From NCBI GenBank assembly GCA_003453555.1, contig DMLA01000087.1, positions 1-7,540 of the forward strand: a stretch of DNA of 7,540 bases, written 5' to 3'. Positions 1 through 6,738 of the stretch are shown here, piece after piece. Below the pieces are notes generated by a model. It did no database searches, was not told where the DNA came from, and saw only the letters and a list, made by a program, of their open reading frames with translations. Within the stretch, counting starts at the first letter, position 1; each line of letters opens with the position of its first letter. A program made the position numbers and the translations under genes. The DNA comes from Chloroflexota bacterium (lineage in GTDB: Bacteria; Chloroflexota; Anaerolineae; UBA7937).

Positions 1-410
1 GCTAACTCTCGCAAGGATTCCAAAACCCTCTCCCGTAACTGGGCCAGGCTTTCCCCCTGGGGAAAATGCACCAGGTGGGGTTCTCGTAGCCATTGGCGGT
101 AGATATCCGGGTACCGTTGCTCCGCCTCTTCAGGGGTAAGGCCCTGGAGGGCTCCGTACTCGATGTCGAGGAGCCCTTCTAAAGGCTCCACTTTTAGCCC
201 CAGTTGACGAGCGATAGCCTTCCCGGTCTCCCTTGTGCGTTGGAGGGGGCTACTATAGACGGCAGCGATAGCCCAGGAGGCGAGACGGCGGGCCAGAGCC
301 TCCGCCTGGGCCAGGCCGGTCTCGTTGAGGGGGATGTCGGCCCGACCTCGGAACCTCTCCACTCGGTTCCACTCTGTCTGTCCGTGTCTCACCAGGACGA
401 AACGGGTCAT
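1..410 (-). CDS. Histidine phosphatase (phosphoglycerate-mutase-like) family protein, C-terminus beyond window
   Basis: The first 136 residues of a histidine-phosphatase superfamily enzyme are present. The branch-defining motif VRHGQTEWN (R8-H9-G10) sits at the N-terminus, where H9 would be the phospho-accepting histidine. It is followed by LNETGLAQAEALA (28-40), YSSPLQRTRET (52-62, phosphate-binding arginine R58), an acidic DIEYG segment (82-86, E84) and GES (119-121). The second catalytic histidine (usually in an SHG motif) would lie past the window edge, so the gene is partial. The start is the ATG at 408-410, with an AGGTGAG ribosome site about ten bases upstream. It lies downstream of a decayed gene and may not belong to the redox operon. 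Substrates vary widely in this family (phosphoglycerate, alpha-ribazole phosphate, other phosphoesters). A CobC-like role in corrinoid synthesis would suit a corrinoid-using neighbour, but the sequence does not show it. Confidence 0.9.
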   Translation of the reverse strand, partial: MTRFVLVRHGQTEWNRVERFRGRADIPLNETGLAQAEALARRLASWAIAAVYSSPLQRTRETGKAIARQLGLKVEPLEGLLDIEYGALQGLTPEEAEQRYPDIYRQWLREPHLVHFPQGESLAQLRERVLESLREL

Positions 411-836
411 AGTTGGTCTTCTCACCTATATAGAGGTGGGCGCGGTTTCCACTCCACCGAGTTATCCCTCGGGATGCCGAATGCACCTCATCGCCCGCTT
501 TCCAAGGGGCGTTCCCTGGCCTGAGCAGAGGCAGGACTGCTCGGAAGAGTTCCAAGCGGTCGGCTCCCGTGAGGGCTCGTTCTGAGGGGGCATCCCGAAG
601 GGCTTGTACGCCTCTGCCACTGCTAGATTCTTTTCCAACTGCTCCATCGACTCCATCCCCACGACGGCGGTAGCGATGGGGAGGCTAAAGGTGCAGCGGA
701 GGGCTTTGTCATAGATGGGGTTAGTTTTCCTAGAGCCATCACTTTCACCCCCACTACACCCCCCTTGGGCATTGGCGACGGGCAGAAACTCCTCGGCGAA
801 GGAGTAGATGAAATGGTCGAGGAGAGAGGGCGCCAA
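411..836 (-). pseudogene. Aldo/keto reductase, C-terminal remnant with several frameshifts
   Basis: The minus strand encodes recognisable pieces of the C-terminal third of an aldo/keto reductase in changing frames. In one frame are DHFIYSFAEEFLPVANAQG and, further on, YDKALR..FSLPIATAVVGMESMEQLEKN..VAEAYKP. Between them the family-like GVVGVKVMALGKL is found only in another frame, entered at a run of six G (five would keep frame) and left at a run of four C (five would keep frame). A further shift near 594 gives ALTGADRLELFRAVLPLLRP and PWKAGD. After that no in-frame stop occurs before the next gene. About two thirds of a normal ~300-residue enzyme (the N-terminal barrel with the catalytic Tyr) is missing, because the remnant begins directly at the stop codon of the upstream fusion gene. 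The remnant itself ends around 470, and 411-470 is leader for the phosphatase gene. Homopolymer sequencing errors could explain some shifts but not the missing N-terminus. Confidence 0.75.
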
Positions 837-840
837 GCCT

Positions 841-2868
841 CTATCTGAACTTGGCGATCAGAGCGGTCGCTGATGCTGAAGAAGAAAGGGTGCCAGGGGC
901 ATAAACCCTAATCGCCGCCTCGCCTTCCACGGGACAGACGTACTCGCAGGTTCCACATCCTATGCAGAGCTCCGGCACTACCTTAGGGAATTCGCCCTTC
1001 TTCCCCTCCACCCGCACCAACTCGATGGCCCCTACCACCGGACACTCGTCCACGCACTTCATGCATCTTATACAAGGATCAACATCAACGTGAGCGGTGC
1101 CGATGACCGCCTTTCTCTTCTCCTCCAGCGATAGGGGAGGGATGGCCCCGCTGGGGCAGACCTGGCCACAAGCGTTACATGAGTAATCGCAATAGCCAAT
1201 ACGCGGCACGAGCATCGGCGTCCATATCGATTCCAGGCCCGCTTCAAACAGGGCCAGGTGTAGCGCGTTGTTTGGGCAGACCTTGATGCACTGGCCGCAG
1301 CGTACACATTTGGTGAGGAATTCTTCCTCCCTAGCCCCCGGGGGACGAAGCTGGAAGGGGTTCTTACTCTTTAGCAAACCCGCCTTCAGAAGACCAGCCC
1401 CCACTACGCCAGTGGCCAAGGAAGCCAATACCTGGCGGCGGGAGGGGTCATATTCGTAGCCAAAGCCCGGCCGCGGCCTCGCACCGAACTTTGTTGCCGC
1501 CTCCGGGCAGACGCCCAGGCAATCGAGGCACATGATGCACTCCCCAGGGTCGCTGGACAGGTCTGCCTCGGCTATGGTGTCCATGGGGCACGTTGGAATG
1601 CAGTGGCCCCAGTCTAGACAAGTCTTCTCGTCTACGTAGCGCTTAACCCAGGCAAACTTGGAGAGCAGCGCCACAAGCGCCCCCAAGGGGCAGAGGTAAC
1701 GGCACCAGAAGCGCTTGGCCACTAGGTTCAAGCCCAAGACGATCACCAAGGGCAAGGCCAGGACCAGATGAACGAGGGGTTTAAGCGGCAGTTGTGCCAG
1801 ACGTGCCGACGGCAACTCCAAGCTGGGCTGGATAGGCGCTGTCTTTTGCAGGATAGCGGGGTAGATTGTGCCAGCCAGGGGGCGCACGAAGATGGTGATC
1901 GGGTCCAACCACATCAGTGGGAGGCTGGCCAGGAGAGCAGCGGCGATAACGACAAACAGGAGGAAATACTTGACCTGACGGAACCGCTCGGGGATACCTC
2001 GCCTGACATTGGGGCCGAAGAGGTCGAGAACCGTCCCCAGAGGGCAGATCCAGCCGCACCAGATCCTCCCCAGGGCCAGGGTGGCCAACACGGTGATGAT
2101 GGCCGGGGCCAAGTTCAGGATCACGCTCCTGGATGCCAGCATTGAGGTCAGGGCCATAAGCGGGTCAAAGCGACTGAACAGGTTAACCGGGATCGGCGAT
2201 CCTCCGTCCCGGGTCGTTTTGTAGACCAGGTATAGGAACAACGCCAGAAGCGAAAACTGGACCAGTTGGCGCAAACGGACCCACAGCCCGCCGACTCCTT
2301 TGACTACAATCCCGGGCACCTTTGCGATCGCCCCCGTGGGGCAATAGGGAACACATACGTTGCAGTCAACGCAATCCTCGGAAGGGATGTCGAAGGCGGT
2401 GGTGACCTTACGCTCCGGAGCCCGACCCACGAAGCCCAGCACATCCTTTTTTTCGATGTCGTGGCAGGCCCGCACGCAAAGCCCGCAGAGGATACAATCC
2501 TCTTCCGGATGCTCTGTGGGGAAGCGAGTTTCCTCGATTCCCAGTTGAGCGGCCAGCTTCTTGACAGCCCGAGCATCGGGGCAGCGGGATAGAAGCAACT
2601 CAACCATCATCCTACGCGTTTGCAGGGCGTGGGGGGAATCGGTCTTGACCTCTATCCCCTCCTCCACCGGATAATCGCAGGAGGTAGTGACGACCGAGCG
2701 GCCGTTGCGGATGGCCTCCACCACACAAACCCGACAGGCGCCGTAGGGCGTCAGGTCAGGATGAGAGCAGAGGGTAGGGATTTCGATGCCTATCCCTCTG
2801 GCTGCCTCCAGCACAGTGGTTCCTTCCTCAACCTGCACCTTTTGGCCGTCAATGGTTAGATTCGCCAT
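841..2868 (-). CDS. Fused NuoG/HoxU-like, NapH-like and NapG-like membrane polyferredoxin
   Basis: This 675-residue protein has three modules. Residues 1-180 resemble the N-terminus of NuoG, HoxU and HydA: a [2Fe-2S] domain (C34, C45, C48, C64) and two [4Fe-4S] motifs (C125/128/131/135 and C166/169/172/176). The His-Cys cluster usually found between them is absent. Residues 198-460 are NapH-like: four predicted membrane helices (about 200-217, 247-266, 299-320, 363-384), CxxxCP motifs after helices 2 and 4 (C271/C275, C389/C393), loop motifs FSRFDPL and WLDPI, and a ferredoxin pair (C417/C423/C427 with W420 in place of a ligand; C444/447/450/454). Residues 476-675 are NapG/MauM-like: SRRQVL plus a weakly hydrophobic stretch, then four [4Fe-4S] motifs beginning at C521, C560, C599 and C635. 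The ATG at 2868 follows an AGGGGG ribosome site overlapping the stop of the nuoF-like gene, eight bases upstream. It probably passes electrons from the NuoEF-like subunits to or across the membrane. Direction and partner are inferred. Confidence 0.93.
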   Translation of the reverse strand: MANLTIDGQKVQVEEGTTVLEAARGIGIEIPTLCSHPDLTPYGACRVCVVEAIRNGRSVVTTSCDYPVEEGIEVKTDSPHALQTRRMMVELLLSRCPDARAVKKLAAQLGIEETRFPTEHPEEDCILCGLCVRACHDIEKKDVLGFVGRAPERKVTTAFDIPSEDCVDCNVCVPYCPTGAIAKVPGIVVKGVGGLWVRLRQLVQFSLLALFLYLVYKTTRDGGSPIPVNLFSRFDPLMALTSMLASRSVILNLAPAIITVLATLALGRIWCGWICPLGTVLDLFGPNVRRGIPERFRQVKYFLLFVVIAAALLASLPLMWLDPITIFVRPLAGTIYPAILQKTAPIQPSLELPSARLAQLPLKPLVHLVLALPLVIVLGLNLVAKRFWCRYLCPLGALVALLSKFAWVKRYVDEKTCLDWGHCIPTCPMDTIAEADLSSDPGECIMCLDCLGVCPEAATKFGARPRPGFGYEYDPSRRQVLASLATGVVGAGLLKAGLLKSKNPFQLRPPGAREEEFLTKCVRCGQCIKVCPNNALHLALFEAGLESIWTPMLVPRIGYCDYSCNACGQVCPSGAIPPLSLEEKRKAVIGTAHVDVDPCIRCMKCVDECPVVGAIELVRVEGKKGEFPKVVPELCIGCGTCEYVCPVEGEAAIRVYAPGTLSSSASATALIAKFR
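1387..1443 (-). other. Internal twin-arginine-like export motif inside the fusion protein
   Basis: Residues 476-494 of the fusion protein read SRRQVL followed by a mildly hydrophobic, glycine/alanine-rich segment and a lysine at 495. This resembles the Tat signal of free-standing NapG and MauM ferredoxins, retained at the junction between the NapH-like and NapG-like parts. With four preceding helices and an N-in topology, the arginines would face the cytoplasm and the following four-cluster domain would be placed outside. The motif is visible in the sequence; its use as a signal is inferred. Confidence 0.5.
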
Positions 2869-2876
2869 TGTTCCCC

Positions 2877-4730
2877 CTATCTCACTCCTATAGCATCTAA
2901 ATTGCAGACTTCACGGCAGATTCCACACCGGATGCACTCGTCTGGATCGATGACGTGGGGCTTTCCCTTCTCTCCGCTTATCGCTCCCTCTGGACAAGCC
3001 CGCAGACAAAGTCCACACCCGGGGCAGTTTTCCGGTATGATGTAGAAGCTGATCAGGTCCTTGCAGACCCCGGCAGGACATCGCTTTTCCCGGATATGGG
3101 CCTCGTATTCGTCACGGAAGTATCGCATGGTGGTCAGGACCGGATTGGGAGCCGTCCCCCCCAGGGCACACAGGGCTCCGTCTTTCATCGCCTCGCTTAA
3201 CTCTTGCAAGAGCTCGATATCACCCTCCCGGCCACGCCCATGCGTCATGTCGTCTAGGATGGCATACATGCGCTTTCCCCCTTCTCGGCAGGCGGTGCAC
3301 TTACCGCAGGATTCGTCTGTACTGAAGCCCAGGAAGTAGCGGGCCATGTCTACCATGCAGGTGTCCTCGTCCATGACGATCATCCCCCCGGAGCCCATCA
3401 TGGAGCCGGCCTCGGTCAACCGCTCGTAGTCTATTGGCAGGTCCAGCAGGCTCTCGGGAATGCAGCCACCGGAGGGTCCTCCCGTCTGGACGGCCTTGAA
3501 CTTCTTGCCGCCGCGGATGCCACCACCGATATCGTAGATCAAGTGCCGCAGGGTGGCCCCCATGGGGACCTCCACCAGCCCGGTGTTGTTGACCTTGCCC
3601 ACCAGTGAGAAGACCATCGTCCCCTTGCTGGTCTCGGTGCCGATGCCGGAGTACCACTCGGCTCCGTTGTTAATGATGTGCCGTACAGTAGCCCAGGTTT
3701 TGACGTTGTTGATGTTGGTCGGCCTGCCCCATAGCCCCTCTTGGGCGGGATAGGGTGGCCTGCGGCGAGGCTCGCCGACGCGGCCCTCGACGGAGGCCAT
3801 GAGCGCTGTCTCCTCACCGCACACGAAAGCGCCGGACCCCCGATGAACCTTGAAGGTGAAGTCGAAGCCCGAGCCCAGGATGTCCTCCCCCAGAAAGCCA
3901 TACTCCTCTGCCTGCTGAGCGGCGAGGCTGATATGCTCTACGGCCAGGGGATACTCGTTGCGGATATAGATGAAGCCCTCGTGGGCCCCAATGGCGTGGG
4001 CGCCGATGATGATCCCCTCCAGAATGCTGTGAGGGTTCCCTTCCACCAGGCTGCGGTCCTGATAGGCGCCCGGGTCCCCCTCGTCTGCATTGCAGATGAC
4101 ATACTTGACCTCCCCCTTGGCGCGACGACAGATCTCCCATTTCCTACCGGTGGGAAATCCCGCCCCGCCCCGCCCTCGCAAACCAGATCTCTTGACCTCT
4201 TCGATAATTTCCTCCGGGGTCATCTCGAAGAGCGCTTTGGCCAGGGCTTTATACCCACCAACGGCGATATAATCCTCGATTTTCTTTGGGTCGATCAAGC
4301 CGTTGTCCTTCATCAGGATGCGTTGTTGCTCTCTGTAGAAAGGCACAGCGGGCTCATGGACGATCTTCTCACCTGTCAGAGGGTCCTCGTAGAGCAGACG
4401 TTCGATCACCTCTCCACCCACTATCGTCTTGCAGATGATCTCCGGGATATCGTTGGAGGTAACGCCAGGGTAAAAGATCCTCTCAGGAAAGATGACCACT
4501 ATGGGGCCTCGCTCGCAGAAGCCGTGACAACCTGTCATCCTGAGGTCTACCTTGGCCTCCAGGCCTGCCCTTCTCAACTCTTCCCCAAAGGCAGTACTAA
4601 CCCCCTCAGAGGCCAGAGCACGACAGCCCGTTCCTCCGCACACTGTGATGCAAGGCTTGGACAGATCACGGCCGGCCAGTATAGATTCCCTCCAGCTCTC
4701 CAATTCAGCTCGTGAACTTATCTTAGCCAT
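2877..4730 (-). CDS. nuoF: NuoF/HydB/HndC-type NADH-binding FMN iron-sulfur subunit
   Basis: At 617 residues this matches the long HydB/HndC form rather than the ~430-residue NuoF of complex I. Domains in order: a thioredoxin-like [2Fe-2S] domain (C31-x4-C36, C68-x3-C72); the FMN/NADH Rossmann-like domain with GRGGAGFPTGRKW (186-198), NADEGDPGAYQDR (214-226) and CGEETAL (304-310); an SLBB region (about 370-425); the N3-type [4Fe-4S] site C475-x2-C478-x2-C481 with C521; an H545/C551/C556 segment (CPAGVC) typical of the HydB group; and two C-terminal ferredoxin motifs (C569/572/575/579 and C599/602/605/609). It would oxidise NADH (or reduce NAD) at FMN in the cytoplasm and exchange electrons with the neighbouring NuoE-like and fusion proteins. 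Its ATG overlaps the nuoE-like stop by eight bases, with GGAGG nine bases upstream, indicating translational coupling. Full flavin bifurcation as in HydABC is possible but not shown. Confidence 0.96.
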   Translation of the reverse strand: MAKISSRAELESWRESILAGRDLSKPCITVCGGTGCRALASEGVSTAFGEELRRAGLEAKVDLRMTGCHGFCERGPIVVIFPERIFYPGVTSNDIPEIICKTIVGGEVIERLLYEDPLTGEKIVHEPAVPFYREQQRILMKDNGLIDPKKIEDYIAVGGYKALAKALFEMTPEEIIEEVKRSGLRGRGGAGFPTGRKWEICRRAKGEVKYVICNADEGDPGAYQDRSLVEGNPHSILEGIIIGAHAIGAHEGFIYIRNEYPLAVEHISLAAQQAEEYGFLGEDILGSGFDFTFKVHRGSGAFVCGEETALMASVEGRVGEPRRRPPYPAQEGLWGRPTNINNVKTWATVRHIINNGAEWYSGIGTETSKGTMVFSLVGKVNNTGLVEVPMGATLRHLIYDIGGGIRGGKKFKAVQTGGPSGGCIPESLLDLPIDYERLTEAGSMMGSGGMIVMDEDTCMVDMARYFLGFSTDESCGKCTACREGGKRMYAILDDMTHGRGREGDIELLQELSEAMKDGALCALGGTAPNPVLTTMRYFRDEYEAHIREKRCPAGVCKDLISFYIIPENCPGCGLCLRACPEGAISGEKGKPHVIDPDECIRCGICREVCNLDAIGVR

Positions 4731-5208
4731 TTGCAGTGGCCTCCTTCGCTTCTATGCATCTCTTGAGCACGCGGTCAACCCTGCTAGCGGCCATCTTGCC
4801 GTGATACTCACCATCAACCACCATAACCGGCCCCAGGGCACAGCACCCCAGGCAGTTGACCGTCTCCAAGGTGAATCGTCTGTCTTTTGTGGTTTCGCCG
4901 GGCGCGATGTCCAGCGAGCGCCCGAGTTGCTCGACGATGGGCACCCCGCCCCGCACATGGCACGCGGTACCCAAACAGACGGTGATCAGGTGCTTGCCCC
5001 GAGGTTCTAGGCTGAAAGCCTTGTAGAATTTGGCCACCTGGTAGACCTGAATCAGGGGGAGCCCCATCCTCTCCGAAACCCGCTGCAGGGCCTCTTTAGG
5101 GAGGTAGTGGTGCTCATCTTGGATGTCCTGCAGTATCGTGGTCAGAGCACGATGCTCGCCCCCATATTCATCGACGAGGGCATCGATTTTGTCCACCTCG
5201 ATCTCCAT
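4723..5208 (-). CDS. nuoE: NuoE/HydC/HndA-type [2Fe-2S] thioredoxin-fold subunit
   Basis: This 161-residue protein has the usual NuoE size and plan: an N-terminal helical part (LPKEALQRVSERMGLPLIQVYQVAKFY, about 36-62, read as family hallmark) and a thioredoxin-like ferredoxin domain with C78-x4-C83 (CLGTACHVRG) and C119-x3-C123 (CLGCCALGPVM), the four ligands of one [2Fe-2S] cluster. It acts with the NuoF-like subunit as the small diaphorase component in the cytoplasm. I chose the ATG at 5206-5208 because an AAGGGAG ribosome site lies eight bases upstream and the protein then begins as the family does. An in-frame TTG at 5280 would add 24 residues that look non-coding. It lies 75 bases after the RdhA-like gene and overlaps the nuoF-like gene by eight bases, so all are probably co-transcribed. 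Confidence 0.96.
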   Translation of the reverse strand: MEIEVDKIDALVDEYGGEHRALTTILQDIQDEHHYLPKEALQRVSERMGLPLIQVYQVAKFYKAFSLEPRGKHLITVCLGTACHVRGGVPIVEQLGRSLDIAPGETTKDRRFTLETVNCLGCCALGPVMVVDGEYHGKMAASRVDRVLKRCIEAKEATANG

Positions 5209-5283
5209 GTCAATCTCCCTTCTAGGTAAATGGCAAGCAAGAGACGCCAACCCGATGTACACACCCGGTTGGGGCCTCAACGG

Positions 5284-6708
5284 TCAGAGCCAGGGTCGGA
5301 TGGGCAAGGCCCATGGGCAGGCCGCTACGCAATTGGCACAGTCTGTGCCGTTCTCCTGCCAAAATAGATAGCATTTTGCCACATCCACAGGCCATCTCAA
5401 GATGCCCGTTCGGTTAGAAATCGAGGTCGGTTCGGTGGTCCGTTCTCCCCGCCTGATGGCGCCGGCGGGGCATTGCTGAGCGCAGGCGTGGCACATCTCG
5501 CAGAATCTTTGTAACCCAAAGTCAATCGGCTGGTCAGGCTTTACGGGCAAATCGGTGAATACCTTGCAGATTCTCAGTCGCGGACCGAACTCAGGAGTGA
5601 TGAGCAGGCCATTTCGCCCCAGTTCTCCCAGACCTGCGTCAATAGCGATGGGAATGCTCTGGGCCGTGTCGTTGCCCGATGGCACGGCCGGGTATCCCAA
5701 GGCCCGTATGTATTTGGCGAGGGGGGGTGCAACCTCGGCCATCCGGGAGTAGCCGAGAGCGGTAGCCGCACTGGCTTCAAACCCCGGCGACTGGTCGATT
5801 CCTTCCCAGTCCATTTCGATCCCCAGTACTATGGCGTACTTGTAGGGGATGTCTAGTACACCATAGGCACCGGTCTCTCTCTCAAAGTAGTGGGAATACA
5901 CCCAGCGCTGGTCGACTTCACAGATGCCAACCAGGTCGGCCCCGTAGAATCTGCCCACCTTCTTGATCCGCTCCGACATCTGCGCCGGATCAGAAACAGG
6001 ATATTGCTCAGGATTCACCGGGTCGTCCCAATTGTACAGGCCGCCCACATCCTTCAGGTGTCCCGTGTACCCGTAATAGCGGGGGTGAAGGGAGCCCGCG
6101 GTCTCGTCCACATATATGGCACCGGCCTTCAGGGCGGCTCCTTCGAGCGCCTTGAACCCATCGCTCGCCTTTTGCGGCGTAACCTTGCTCAGCAGGGCTT
6201 TGTACTCTTCATCCCACACGGTTCTGGAAAACACATGGTTCTTCTGGTCAAAGCGCTCTACTGGTCCGACTAGGAACTGGCTGTAAGTGGGTCTGCTGAC
6301 CCTTCTTGCTCCAGGGATTTTCCACTCATGCTCTGTCAGAATGTGGTTTATCCACGCCTCTTGAGTGGGGAATCCCTTTTCACACCCTGGGCATGACCAA
6401 GTGGCTTCTTCCCACATGACAGGAGTAGGGGTCGCTGTAGGTCTGAACACAGTGGGCGTGGGTGTCGTAGGTGGCCGGGGGGTGGGCTGCCACTCCGGCG
6501 TGGGAACTATACCGCTCTCATCAGGAATGTGGAGGGGCCACGGCCACAGTGTGGGTGTAGGTGTAGGGGTAGGCTTGGGAGCACAAGCGGCCAGGGCCTC
6601 GGCTGCACCCAAGGACAGGCCAAGAATCGTCGTGTAGCGAATAAAGTCCCGCCGACTTATCCTACCCTGACGTAGTTGCTCCTGTAACTCAGTAATCCGT
6701 TTGTGCAC
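5284..6708 (-). CDS. rdhA: Tat-exported RdhA-family (reductive dehalogenase-like) corrinoid iron-sulfur lipoprotein
   Basis: The 474-residue protein starts with a Tat signal (SRRDFIR, R19-R20, then a hydrophobic stretch) ending in a lipobox LAAC (C42), so it is probably exported folded and lipid-anchored. Residues 46-97 are a Pro/Thr-rich linker, followed by a C2H2-like motif (C106, C109, H122, H127). The catalytic part has RdhA hallmarks: PYKYAIVLGIEMDWE (288-302), GYSRMAE (319-325, Y320 a candidate acid/base residue), AGLGELGRNGLLITPEFG (358-375) and TDLPVKPDQPIDFG (385-398). Two cluster motifs follow: C403-x2-C406-x2-C409-x3-C413 and C446-x10-C457-x2-C460-x3-C464. It stops ten residues after C464, shorter than most RdhA proteins as I recall them. 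The start is GTG at 6706-6708 with AAGGTAGAG just upstream. No rdhB anchor gene is visible. The family binds a corrinoid and reduces organohalides, but orphan members often have unknown substrates. QueG, a cytoplasmic relative, is less likely given the export signal. Confidence 0.9.
   Translation of the reverse strand: MHKRITELQEQLRQGRISRRDFIRYTTILGLSLGAAEALAACAPKPTPTPTPTLWPWPLHIPDESGIVPTPEWQPTPRPPTTPTPTVFRPTATPTPVMWEEATWSCPGCEKGFPTQEAWINHILTEHEWKIPGARRVSRPTYSQFLVGPVERFDQKNHVFSRTVWDEEYKALLSKVTPQKASDGFKALEGAALKAGAIYVDETAGSLHPRYYGYTGHLKDVGGLYNWDDPVNPEQYPVSDPAQMSERIKKVGRFYGADLVGICEVDQRWVYSHYFERETGAYGVLDIPYKYAIVLGIEMDWEGIDQSPGFEASAATALGYSRMAEVAPPLAKYIRALGYPAVPSGNDTAQSIPIAIDAGLGELGRNGLLITPEFGPRLRICKVFTDLPVKPDQPIDFGLQRFCEMCHACAQQCPAGAIRRGERTTEPTSISNRTGILRWPVDVAKCYLFWQENGTDCANCVAACPWALPIRPWL
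6328..6393 (-). other. C2H2 zinc-finger-like motif within the RdhA-like protein
   Basis: Residues 106-127 have the spacing C-x2-C-x12-H-x4-H (CPGC, then H122 and H127), with F113 inside as in classical C2H2 fingers. It lies between the Pro/Thr linker and the catalytic part. The pattern is read directly; metal binding is inferred. Confidence 0.6.
6549..6573 (-). repeat. Short tandem repeat encoding a Pro-Thr linker
   Basis: Repeats of CCTAC/ACCTAC-type units encode PTPTPTPT at residues 46-53 of the RdhA-like protein. Further Pro/Thr-rich coding follows to about residue 97. Such linkers after a lipobox usually hold a domain away from the membrane surface. Confidence 0.7.
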
Positions 6709-6738
6709 TTCTCTACCTTCTCAAACGAGGCCTCCCGC

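Noticed and set aside
3741..4715. A 324-codon open frame on the plus strand.
   Set aside because: It lies entirely opposite the strongly supported nuoF-like gene, shows no family motif, and is the kind of antisense frame expected in GC-rich coding DNA.
2877..5208. Calling the nuoE/nuoF-like pair part of respiratory complex I.
   Set aside because: The NuoF-like protein has the extra N-terminal [2Fe-2S] and C-terminal double ferredoxin domains of the HydB/HndC type, and no other complex I subunits are present.
5236..5270. CCAACC/GGTTGG pairing in the rdhA-nuoE gap as a terminator.
   Set aside because: Six pairs around a 14-base loop with no U-tract. It would also separate genes that otherwise look co-transcribed.
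5209..5280. TTG at 5280 as start of the nuoE-like gene.
   Set aside because: It adds 24 residues unlike the family and lacks a ribosome site, whereas ATG 5206-5208 has AAGGGAG at proper spacing.
5209..5286. The RdhA-like gene and nuoE-like gene share a frame, separated by one UGA with open codons between, suggesting readthrough or selenocysteine.
   Set aside because: The nuoE-like gene has its own ATG with a good ribosome site, the intervening residues look non-coding, and no clear selenocysteine hairpin follows the UGA. A shared open frame of 25 codons is not rare by chance.
5284..6708. Annotation as epoxyqueuosine reductase (QueG).
   Set aside because: QueG is cytoplasmic and lacks a Tat signal. 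The lipobox, linker and sequence around the clusters fit exported RdhA proteins better.
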